Position numbers and translations under genes: made by a program. From Pontibacter sp. SGAir0037 (GTDB taxonomy: Bacteria; Bacteroidota; Bacteroidia; Cytophagales; Hymenobacteraceae), in assembly GCF_005491705.1 (NCBI RefSeq), contig NZ_CP028092.1, positions 3,100,001-3,164,000 of the forward strand: a DNA stretch of 64,000 nucleotides, in the 5' to 3' direction. The notes under the pieces are model-generated. The model did no database searches. It was not told the origin of the DNA and saw only the letters and a program-made list of their open reading frames with translations. Below are positions 34,901-42,717 of the stretch, in pieces (within the stretch, counting starts at the first letter, position 1; each line of letters opens with the position of its first letter).

Positions 34901-35591
34901 CATGTACCTGGCAGGTTTCGACGTAAAGGACGTACACATGACGGACCTGATCTCTGGAAGAGAGACCCTGGAAGACATTCAGTTTATCGGTGCTGTGGGT
35001 GGCTTCTCTAACTCCGATGTATTGGGTTCCGCCAAAGGATGGGCAGGTGCCTTTATGTACAACGATAAAGCCAGAACAGCACTGGAGAATTTCTTCAAAC
35101 GTGAAGACACGCTATCGGTAGGTATCTGTAACGGTTGTCAGCTGTTCGTGGAGTTAGGTCTCATTAACCTGAACCACGACCAGAAACCTAGAATGCACCA
35201 TAACCTGAGCGGGAAGCACGAAAGCATCTTTACGTCTTTAACCATACAGGAAAATAAATCGGTGATGCTTTCCAGCCTGGCCGGCTGTACACTGGGTGTT
35301 TGGGTATCGCACGGAGAAGGCCGCTTTAGCTTGCCGCTAACAGAAGACAAGTACCAGATCGTATCGAAGTACGCCTATGACACCTATCCTGCCTGCCCGA
35401 ACGGCTCCGACTTTAACACCGCCATGCTTTGCGATGAAACGGGCCGCCACCTGGTCATGATGCCGCACATCGAGCGTTCGCTTCTGCAATGGCAGTGGGC
35501 ACATTATCCGAAAGACCGTCAGGATGAAGTATCACCCTGGATGGAAGCGTTTGTAAACGCCCGGAAGTGGTTAGAAGCAAACGAAAAGTAA
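31908..35591 (+). CDS. purL: Phosphoribosylformylglycinamidine (FGAM) synthase, large single-chain form
   Basis: Converts FGAR, glutamine and ATP to FGAM in purine synthesis. At 1227 residues it is the large single-polypeptide type. Order: N-terminal PurS-like domain (about 1-150), linker with the [26 protein letters not shown] motif, two AIR-synthase-like lobes ([25 protein letters not shown] and the second [11 protein letters not shown]) and a C-terminal class I glutamine amidotransferase. The amidotransferase nucleophile is the first Cys in [13 protein letters not shown], with the His/Glu in [13 protein letters not shown]. Monocistronic, between two hairpins. The protein is well conserved and the start is unambiguous. 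Confidence 0.97.
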   Translation: [1227 protein letters not shown]

Positions 35592-35610
35592 GAATTATAA
35601 TATGACTTAC

Positions 35611-35650
35611 AAAACGCCCCTCAGTAAACTCTGAGGGGCGTTTTATTTTT
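35611..35650 (+). terminator. Intrinsic terminator of purL
   Basis: A perfect 14-bp stem (35611-35624 with 35631-35644) with a 6-base loop, GC-rich core and a T-rich tail (TTTTATTTTT). Confidence 0.93.
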
Positions 35651-36399
35651 ATAGTTAACCATTCCGAAAGCCTTACCGGATAGCGCCAAAAGAATTACTC
35701 TGAACTATTTAGCTATTTACTTTCTTCCGGCTTCCTCCCATATTTTTCGAGGGCAATAGGGCACAATAGAGGTGGCGCTTCGAACTAATAGTATACGAGG
35801 CTTAAGATAGAGTATATAAGATAAGTAATGCACCTATATCAGGCTTATACACACGTTGCTTAAGCAGACAAAAACATTATAATTGCCAATAAAATTACTG
35901 TGTAAGTTCTCACTTATTTAATAATATTTTAAGAGGTTCAAAAACAATCTTTTAAAAATTATCTACTTTATTACTTGTTTAACTATATTTTGTTTAATAA
36001 ATTCATTGTTTAAACAAGAATACATTAAATGCCTTACGCAATTTGAGCAATCTCAAGAGTAAAATTTGTAGTAAAACCGATAATCTTGTACTTACTCACT
36101 TATTTAACTATCGATGCTTATGACATGAAAAAAATGTCTATTCCTTTGTTAACTAGTTTGTTCGCATTATATTCTTTCTTAAACTCTTAGTGAACAATTA
36201 CTATTGTGTACCTTCTGCCTGCCATTTTATTTTAGGTCTATTATATGAAGCTTATCTACTGCAGGATAATTATGTAATCTATGATATTATTTAAATAATG
36301 GCTGTCATATGATAGTTAACATGCCAAACTTGATGATTATTAATCTTATTCTTCCCCAATTAGTCAAATTTTTAATTTAAAATAGTTATTCATTTAGTT
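35651..36399. other. AT-rich intergenic region upstream of susC (749 bp)
   Basis: Strongly AT-rich sequence that marks the left edge of the accessory segment. The only notable reading frame is a 21-codon one at 36125-36190 (MKKMSIPLLTSLFALYSFLNS), which resembles a bare signal peptide and may be a remnant of a lost gene. No RNA gene or integrase attachment site was recognised. It must contain the susC promoter. Confidence 0.4.
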
Positions 36400-39300
36400 A
36401 TGAAACCAACTCTATCTCTACTCTTAGGGCAGATATTTTCATATATGTTCTACCCTAAGGTCAATAAATTTTTAAATGCTAAAAGGGTTTACTATGTAGC
36501 CCTGCTATTCATATTTATAGCTCAAGCTATGCCGGCTCTGGCGCAAAATGGTTTGACTGTAAGTGGTGTAGTAAAGGACGAGTCAGGCTCTGTTCTTCCG
36601 GGAGTAACCGTTCTATTAAAAGGTACTTCTACTGGTAGTGCAACTGACACCAATGGGAGTTATCGTCTTCCCCTTCAGGATGGTGGAGGAACCCTGGTTT
36701 TCTCATTCATTGGATTTGTCACCCAGGAGGTTCTTATAAATAATCAGACCGAAATTAATGTTATTTTAAGAACTGATACTAAAACGTTGGAAGAAGTAGT
36801 AGTGGTAGGGTATGGTACTCTCGATAAAAAAGAAGTAACAAGTGCTGTTACCCATGTTAGTGGGGAAGATTTATTGACAGTAGCCGCTACCAACCCGTTA
36901 ATGTCCTTACAGGGCAAGGTTGCTGGACTTACTATTTCCAACAGTGGAGGGGCAGACCCTAATGCAGGACCGAGTATTCAGTTAAGAGGCGTTTCTTCTC
37001 GTGATGCAGGTTTAGGCCCTTTGATAGTTATTAATGGTGTGCCTGGGGGAAGTTTAGATAACATCAATCAAAATGACATAGAATCAATCGATGTGCTCAA
37101 AGGCGGTGCTGCCTCTGCTATTTATGGTACCCGAGGTAGTAATGGCGTTATTATAGTCACAACAAAAGCTGGAACGGGCGAGTTAAGGGCTGAGTACAGT
37201 GGCTATACCTCTTTTGACCTTCTCTCAAACCAAGAACTTAGGCCCCTAAGTGCAGAAAAATTTATTGAGGAGAACAGAGGTACTGATTTTGGCGCAAGAA
37301 CCAATTGGTTGGATGAAGTTACTAAGAAATATGCTTTTGCACACAAGCATACTTTGTCTGTTTCAGGAGGCGACAGAAATAACAGTTATCGGGCAACAGC
37401 GGATTACCGTGATGCAGAAGGGCTTGACCTCCGCTCAGGAAGAGAGGAGTACGGTGCTCGCATCATGTTAAATCATACAGCTAAAAGCAACCTTTATTCT
37501 GTGGGATTCACTATTGCTCCCCGCTACTACACCAGGAGAGATGCGGATTATGAGGTTTTCACCCGGGCTTTAACCCTAAATCCAACAATGCCTGTCAGGA
37601 ATCCGGACAATCCGGTAAATTACTTTAACATCAATACAGGTTATGATAATCCATATAATCCGGTTGAGCGGTTAGAAACAGAGCTTAGTGGATCGGAAGC
37701 AAAGATATTGGACTGGAATGCAAGTTTTAAGTTAAACATACTGCCTACTTTAAATACGCAGTTGACAGTAGGGCAATTTTCGACTGATTTTTTTGACTTT
37801 TTTTTCCGCCCCTCTACCTCCACATACGCTTTACAAAACCAGGGAGGTATGAATTCTGCTAGTCGGGCATCTAATAAGTATAACCAAAGAAGTTTAGAAT
37901 GGATAGGGAACTATGATCTTGATTTCAAAGAACATTCTTTCAAAGTTCTGGGGGGGTACTCTTACCAACAATTTGAAAATTCTGGCATTTCTGTCTCAAA
38001 TAGAGACTTCCCTAGTGATGCCTTAACTTATAATAATATTGGTACTGGACTGTATGCGCAAGTAGAAGGGAGAAACGAAATGGGCAGCTTTAAAAACACT
38101 TCTAAGTTGATCGCATTTTTCGGAAGGGTTAATTATTCCTTTAAAGACAAATATCTCGCTTCTGCCAGTGTGCGGTATGAAGGTTCCTCTAAGTTCGGTT
38201 ATTCCAACAAGTGGGGCTATTTCCCTGCTGCCTCAATAGGATGGCGAATTAGTGAAGAGTCTTTTATGGATGGATTCAATTGGGTAAACGAGCTTAAATT
38301 ACGGGCTGACTACGGTGTTACTGGCAACCAAGATTTTGGGAATTATTTGTCATTAGACACCTACACTGGCTATGGCTATTACCTGCTGAACAATGAATTT
38401 TACCAGGTGTGGGGGCCTAATCAAAATACTAACTATGACCTGCGCTGGGAAAAGGCCAAGAATACTAACTTTGGTATAGACTTTTCTATTTTTGATTATG
38501 TAGTATCTGGAAGTATTAATTATTACACCCGTAAAAATGAAGACTTATTAGGCTGGTACAATGTACAACTTCCACCAAATCTTGTGAATCAAACCTACGC
38601 CAATGTAGGGACAATGAAAAATTCAGGGCTTGAACTTCAACTGAATGCTAATATTATCAATAAGGAAAACTTCACTTATAATATTTCACTTGCAGGCGCT
38701 ACAAACCAGAATGAGTTTGTTTCTTTTTCAAACGAACAGTACGAGGGCCAAAGCTTTATTGATGTAGTCGGTCTGCCTGCACCTGGTAGCCCAGGAAATG
38801 CCCAGCGTTTGGAAGAAGGAAGACGAGTAGGTTCTTTTTATATGCTACGGTCAGCCGGAGTTAATGATCAGGGTGCATTACTGGTATATAATAATGCCGG
38901 AGATATCATACCCGCAGATCAGGCCAGGAATGAAGATAGGCAGTATGTTGGGAATGGTCTGCCCAAGTTTACAGGAAGCATAGGTAACACGGTTAAATAT
39001 AAAAACTGGGATGCGAGTCTCTTCCTGCGCGGCAACTTTGGCTATGATCTCTTTAATACGCATGCATTTTACACTGGAACACCTGCTACCCAAGCCGGTG
39101 CTAACTTATTAGAGTCTGCTTATGATGGAGGCAAATACTCCAAATTAACAAACAGCAGCACGAGTGTAATTCTTTCTGACTACTTCTTGGAAAAAGGTGA
39201 CTTTATGAAAATCGATAATGTTACTGTTGGCTACACCTTTAGCTTTAACAGCAAGTTCGCCCGCTCACTTCGGGTATATGCTGCGGGAAGAAACCTGGCA

Positions 39301-39432
39301 ACCTTTACCAGCTTTACAGGAGGCGACCCAGATCGGTACCCGGTAAACGGACTATATCCTGGTATAAACGCTACGCGCTCTTTCTACCCGGCTACCACTC
39401 AGGTATTGTTAGGTGTAAATTTTGGTTTTTAA
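36400..39432 (+). CDS. SusC/RagA-family TonB-linked outer membrane protein
   Basis: Outer-membrane TonB-dependent transporter of 1010 residues that imports oligosaccharide or peptide captured by its SusD partner. A long N-terminus ends in a signal peptide (AMPALAQ near 48). The CarboxypepD_reg domain starts LTVSGVVKDESGSVLPGVTV; the TonB-box-like segment TLEEVVVVGYG is the SusC signature; the plug contains SIDVLKGGAASAIYGTRGSNGVIIVTTK. The barrel ends in QVLLGVNFGF, with the terminal Phe used by the BAM complex. It is followed after 17 bases by susD. The gene is clearly richer in A+T and different in codon use from the flanking genes, which suggests lateral transfer. Confidence 0.95.
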   Translation: MKPTLSLLLGQIFSYMFYPKVNKFLNAKRVYYVALLFIFIAQAMPALAQNGLTVSGVVKDESGSVLPGVTVLLKGTSTGSATDTNGSYRLPLQDGGGTLVFSFIGFVTQEVLINNQTEINVILRTDTKTLEEVVVVGYGTLDKKEVTSAVTHVSGEDLLTVAATNPLMSLQGKVAGLTISNSGGADPNAGPSIQLRGVSSRDAGLGPLIVINGVPGGSLDNINQNDIESIDVLKGGAASAIYGTRGSNGVIIVTTKAGTGELRAEYSGYTSFDLLSNQELRPLSAEKFIEENRGTDFGARTNWLDEVTKKYAFAHKHTLSVSGGDRNNSYRATADYRDAEGLDLRSGREEYGARIMLNHTAKSNLYSVGFTIAPRYYTRRDADYEVFTRALTLNPTMPVRNPDNPVNYFNINTGYDNPYNPVERLETELSGSEAKILDWNASFKLNILPTLNTQLTVGQFSTDFFDFFFRPSTSTYALQNQGGMNSASRASNKYNQRSLEWIGNYDLDFKEHSFKVLGGYSYQQFENSGISVSNRDFPSDALTYNNIGTGLYAQVEGRNEMGSFKNTSKLIAFFGRVNYSFKDKYLASASVRYEGSSKFGYSNKWGYFPAASIGWRISEESFMDGFNWVNELKLRADYGVTGNQDFGNYLSLDTYTGYGYYLLNNEFYQVWGPNQNTNYDLRWEKAKNTNFGIDFSIFDYVVSGSINYYTRKNEDLLGWYNVQLPPNLVNQTYANVGTMKNSGLELQLNANIINKENFTYNISLAGATNQNEFVSFSNEQYEGQSFIDVVGLPAPGSPGNAQRLEEGRRVGSFYMLRSAGVNDQGALLVYNNAGDIIPADQARNEDRQYVGNGLPKFTGSIGNTVKYKNWDASLFLRGNFGYDLFNTHAFYTGTPATQAGANLLESAYDGGKYSKLTNSSTSVILSDYFLEKGDFMKIDNVTVGYTFSFNSKFARSLRVYAAGRNLATFTSFTGGDPDRYPVNGLYPGINATRSFYPATTQVLLGVNFGF

Positions 39433-39449
39433 CTGCAACTTCATACAAA

Positions 39450-41162
39450 ATGAAAAATAATAAATTCTTTACTTATATCGCTGTTAGCCTAATTAGCACC
39501 TCGTTGCTAGGCGGTTGTACCGACTTAGACGAAGAGCTTTATGACAGAGTGACCTCCGAAAACTTTATCCAGACCAAAAATGATGTTTATCGCACTTTTT
39601 TAAGAAGTTTCGAGCACGGTTACTGGACCGTACAAGGTGCTCAGTACATCATGCAGGAAAACACAGCAGACCAAATTATGACCCCAAACCGGGAAGGTGA
39701 CTGGTTCGATGGAGGCATTTATATACGCGCTCATAATCATACTTGGACTCCCCAAGATTGGTTTGTGAATGATGGATGGAATAACCTTTATACAGGCGTT
39801 GTCCAAGCTACAAACTCTCTAGAGGATATTCAGGCTCTAGACCCTGCCAAGTTTAGCATGTCGGTTGAAGAGCAAAAGCAACTAATTGCGGAGCTACGTA
39901 CGCTTCGTGCCTGGTATTACCTCAGATTATTTGATTTATACCGCAATATAGAGTTAATAACGCAAGTAAAAGGCCAAACACGGGGAAAGGAACAATCCTC
40001 ACCTGAAGAGACATTTGCTTTTATAGAAAAAGAACTACAGGAATCGCTTCCAGATTTACTTGCGAAAGGTCAGCCTGGTACTGAACAGTTTGATGGCCGA
40101 TGGACTAAAGCCGGTGCTATGTCACTTTTGGCGCGCCTTTACCTCAATGCGGAAGTGTATATTGGGCAGAATAAGTACAATGAATGTGCTACTATTTGCC
40201 AAGAAATCATCGATGGAACTTATGGTAGCTACGGTATTGAGAGCAGATGGGATGCTCCTTTTGACTGGAATAATGACGAAAGCCAAGAAACTATATTTGC
40301 TTTTCCTGGGACATTCGGTCGATCCCACTGGCAGTATGATGGTGGCATGTATTGGTGGATGGGGCCTTATAACGGTCACCAGTATTTCGGGTTTACAGAT
40401 TGGGGGGGAATGAATCCTCGGTTCGCTTTACAACCAGGTCTTAACGTGGACAGTGTCGAATATACTTTTGAACTTGGGAAACCATTCGTGAAGTTTCAAA
40501 AATATAAGGATGATGTCCGATTGAAAAAGTATAAGAATACGGGAGAGAGCACACGGGAAGGAATGTTTTTATACGGTTACCTCCCTTATAACAATGATCA
40601 AGATACAGTTAAAACCACTCGTGGATATAAACTTTATATACGGGATCAGGTGGGGTGGTTCAAAGATCTAAAACCAGGCCAAGAATTAGCTGATAAAGAA
40701 TCTAACATGAACCATGCTGATCAGAACTCTGGGGTTTATCCAGTTAAATACCCTTTTTACCCTTCTACTTCACCTCATAAAATAGAATCTGATTATGTGG
40801 AGATACGCTTAGCAGAAATCTATTATACTCTGGCGGAATGTAAGTTCAGAGCTGGTGACAAGGCAGAAGCTGCCAGGCTGCTCAACTTAGTTCGAAGCCG
40901 CTACTATCCGGCCGGTTCAACCAGTCTCTATGAGGCAAGTGGCAATGAATTAACGGAACAGGAACTCCTGGATGAATGGGGAAGGGAATTTTTGGCAGAA
41001 GGACGCCGACGTATTGACCTGATTCGCTTTAACAAGTTCACGACTGGAACATGGTGGGATAAAACTCCGGATAACGCTGAACATCTAAAAATTTTTCCTA
41101 TCGGGCAGAACGTCTTGAATATAAACCCTCAATTGAGACAAAATCCTGGGTACGGAAATTAG
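39450..41162 (+). CDS. RagB/SusD-family nutrient-uptake outer membrane lipoprotein
   Basis: Surface lipoprotein of 570 residues, the substrate-binding lid of the SusC transporter encoded 17 bases upstream. The lipobox is SLLGGC near residue 23, followed by an acidic +2 region (TDLDEEL) as in surface-exported Bacteroidota lipoproteins. Tetratricopeptide-like helices are present: LRTLRAWYYLRLFDLYRNI, then RLAEIYYTLAECKFRAGDKAEAARLLNLVRSRYY. The SusD signature LLDEWGREFLAEGRRRIDLIRFNKF is near the C-terminus and ends with QNPGYGN. The usual enzyme genes of a PUL do not follow; instead there is a broken lipoprotein gene and insertion sequences. Confidence 0.95.
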   Translation: MKNNKFFTYIAVSLISTSLLGGCTDLDEELYDRVTSENFIQTKNDVYRTFLRSFEHGYWTVQGAQYIMQENTADQIMTPNREGDWFDGGIYIRAHNHTWTPQDWFVNDGWNNLYTGVVQATNSLEDIQALDPAKFSMSVEEQKQLIAELRTLRAWYYLRLFDLYRNIELITQVKGQTRGKEQSSPEETFAFIEKELQESLPDLLAKGQPGTEQFDGRWTKAGAMSLLARLYLNAEVYIGQNKYNECATICQEIIDGTYGSYGIESRWDAPFDWNNDESQETIFAFPGTFGRSHWQYDGGMYWWMGPYNGHQYFGFTDWGGMNPRFALQPGLNVDSVEYTFELGKPFVKFQKYKDDVRLKKYKNTGESTREGMFLYGYLPYNNDQDTVKTTRGYKLYIRDQVGWFKDLKPGQELADKESNMNHADQNSGVYPVKYPFYPSTSPHKIESDYVEIRLAEIYYTLAECKFRAGDKAEAARLLNLVRSRYYPAGSTSLYEASGNELTEQELLDEWGREFLAEGRRRIDLIRFNKFTTGTWWDKTPDNAEHLKIFPIGQNVLNINPQLRQNPGYGN

Positions 41163-41208
41163 CCTCATTTGATTATACAAGTGTTTTAGTCCTTCAGTAT
41201 TAAACCTA

Positions 41209-41274
41209 CAGCAGGTACTTCTATCGCTCATAATATTTTCATAGAATTATTATGAGTGATAGAAGTACCTGCTG
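41209..41274 (+). terminator. Terminator after susD, 27-bp stem
   Basis: Arms 41209-41235 and 41248-41274 are complementary over 27 bases with one G-T pair and a 12-base loop. It closes the susCD transcript, so anything downstream was not in the same unit. Confidence 0.75.
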
Positions 41275-41724
41275 CTTATATAATTATCATATAACATAGG
41301 CATTAGCAAGGCTTGGGAGGGTTAAGCAAAGAATCCTGACTAACGACTTTGTTGAAAGTAGCAAAATAAAGAGGGTTTTATCATCTTTTCTTTCAGAAAA
41401 GGCAAAGCAATATCACTAATTGATTTCTCAATTTTCAAAAATTTGTTCAAAAAAATCTGCTCTAAGGGAATGCCTATCAAATGCTATAAGTATCCTGAAC
41501 GGGGTCTCTAATGAGCCACCAATGAAATTACCATATCTTCTATTAGAAGAACCTGCATTCCTAACCAGAATTACGCACGAGCTGTGACGCATCAATTAAA
41601 ATACGGTCTTAACATAGAGCATCAGTTTAATGTACGAGTTCCCTAAATAATGAGCTTTCGTTAGCTACGGAAATTAATAGTTAATATGTCAGGAATTACA
41701 CACAACACCTAAACACACTTTTGA
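41275..41724. other. AT-rich gap with a 54-codon minus-strand frame (450 bp)
   Basis: The only notable frame is on the minus strand at 41428-41592 (54 codons; begins MRHSSCVILVRNAGSSNRR, ends DFFEQIFEN). It has protein-like composition but I cannot identify it; it could be a gene fragment or chance. The rest shows nothing recognisable. Confidence 0.3.
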
Positions 41725-41865
41725 ATGAAGCTTTTCAAGTTCTTACCGATGCTATTTGTTCGTGTGGGTATCGCCTTTCTGGATTCCTGCAGCCCCAGGC
41801 AAACCAATGACATGACTGCCAGCACTGCCGAAAGGCCTCGGGAAGCTTGGGTACTGCGATCTGTT
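41725..41865 (+). pseudogene. Truncated lipoprotein gene (N-terminal fragment)
   Basis: An ATG at 41725 opens a lipoprotein-type signal (MKLFKFLPMLFVRVGIAFLD, then SC) followed by SPRQTNDMTASTAERPREAW and VLRSV. Reading continues into non-homologous sequence after about 41865, where an IS3-family remnant begins. The fragment looks like the first 45-50 residues of a secreted Bacteroidota enzyme or cytochrome (RPxxxWVxRSV is reminiscent of large c-type cytochrome proteins, from memory only). It sits where the first enzyme of a susCD locus would lie, so the locus appears to have been decapitated by transposition. The exact breakpoint is not certain. Confidence 0.55.
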
Positions 41866-42050
41866 TGGAATTGCAATAGTTTACTGAAGGCTTTTTTTAT
41901 GCAGCGCTCTTTTGTTGATATAATTCTTCCTCGACCTGTCAAGGGGTCAGGTAGCCCAAAGCCGTATGCCCCCTTTTCCGTATCCGGCCGACCAAGTGCA
42001 TATTTTGTAGTTGAGTTGCAGGGCTTAGTTTTGCTGGTAAAAAGAGAGAG

Positions 42051-42326
42051 ATGACCCACCAGGAAAAGATGCTCCACTTAGTGGAGGTTTATGAGCAAAG
42101 CGGGCAGAGCCAGCGGGCCTTCTGTCAGGAGCAGGGCCTAAAAGTTTCTCAGTTTATCTACTGGATCCACAAAGTACGGAAGGAAAAGCAGCCGGCTTCC
42201 GGTTTTATGCAGCTAAGCGCTGAGCGAGCAGCTAGCTACCTGGAGGTAATTTATCCCAATGGCGTGCAGGTACGGGTCGATTCCCGGGACCTGGCCCTTG
42301 TGAGCCGCCTGCTGCACCTTTACTAA
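42051..42326 (+). CDS. tnpA: IS66 accessory protein TnpA
   Basis: Small protein of 91 residues beginning MTHQEKMLHLVEVYEQSGQS, with a helix-turn-helix-like HLVEVYEQSGQSQRAFCQEQG and the KVSQFIYWIHKVRK segment typical of IS66 TnpA. Its stop codon directly abuts the tnpB start. It is required with TnpB for transposition in the family; its exact role is not settled. Confidence 0.92.
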   Translation: MTHQEKMLHLVEVYEQSGQSQRAFCQEQGLKVSQFIYWIHKVRKEKQPASGFMQLSAERAASYLEVIYPNGVQVRVDSRDLALVSRLLHLY

Positions 42327-42671
42327 ATGCTCAGCCTCACCTCCTCCCTCCGCTACCTGCTCTACCGAGGCAACTGCGACATGCGCAAATCCTTCGACGG
42401 CTTGTGCGGTCTGGTAGGATCGGAACTGGGCCGCAGTCCCACCAGCGGTGAAGTGTTCGTGTTTCTCAACCGCAAACGTACCCATCTCAAGCTGCTCCAC
42501 TGGGAACACGGGGGCTTTGTGCTCTACTACAAAAGGCTCGAGCAGGGCACCTTCCCTTTACCGAAAAACACCACTACTGGCGCTATAAGCTGGAGCGAAC
42601 TGGTGCTGATGGTGGAAGGAATCGAAGTGGTGAAGAGCAACCGCAGGAGAAGATTTTCTTTGCCACCATAA
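42327..42671 (+). CDS. tnpB: IS66 accessory protein TnpB
   Basis: Protein of 114 residues with the IS66 Orf2 signature: YLYRGNCDMRKSFDGLCGLV-like start, VFVFLNRKRTHLKLLHWEHGGFVLYYKRLEQG and TFPLP. It starts immediately after the tnpA stop and is followed 46 bases on by tnpC. Confidence 0.94.
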   Translation: MLSLTSSLRYLLYRGNCDMRKSFDGLCGLVGSELGRSPTSGEVFVFLNRKRTHLKLLHWEHGGFVLYYKRLEQGTFPLPKNTTTGAISWSELVLMVEGIEVVKSNRRRRFSLPP

Positions 42672-42717
42672 ACGCATTATCCTTGGTGCCATGGCTGTTT
42701 TTGCTTATTTTTAGAGC

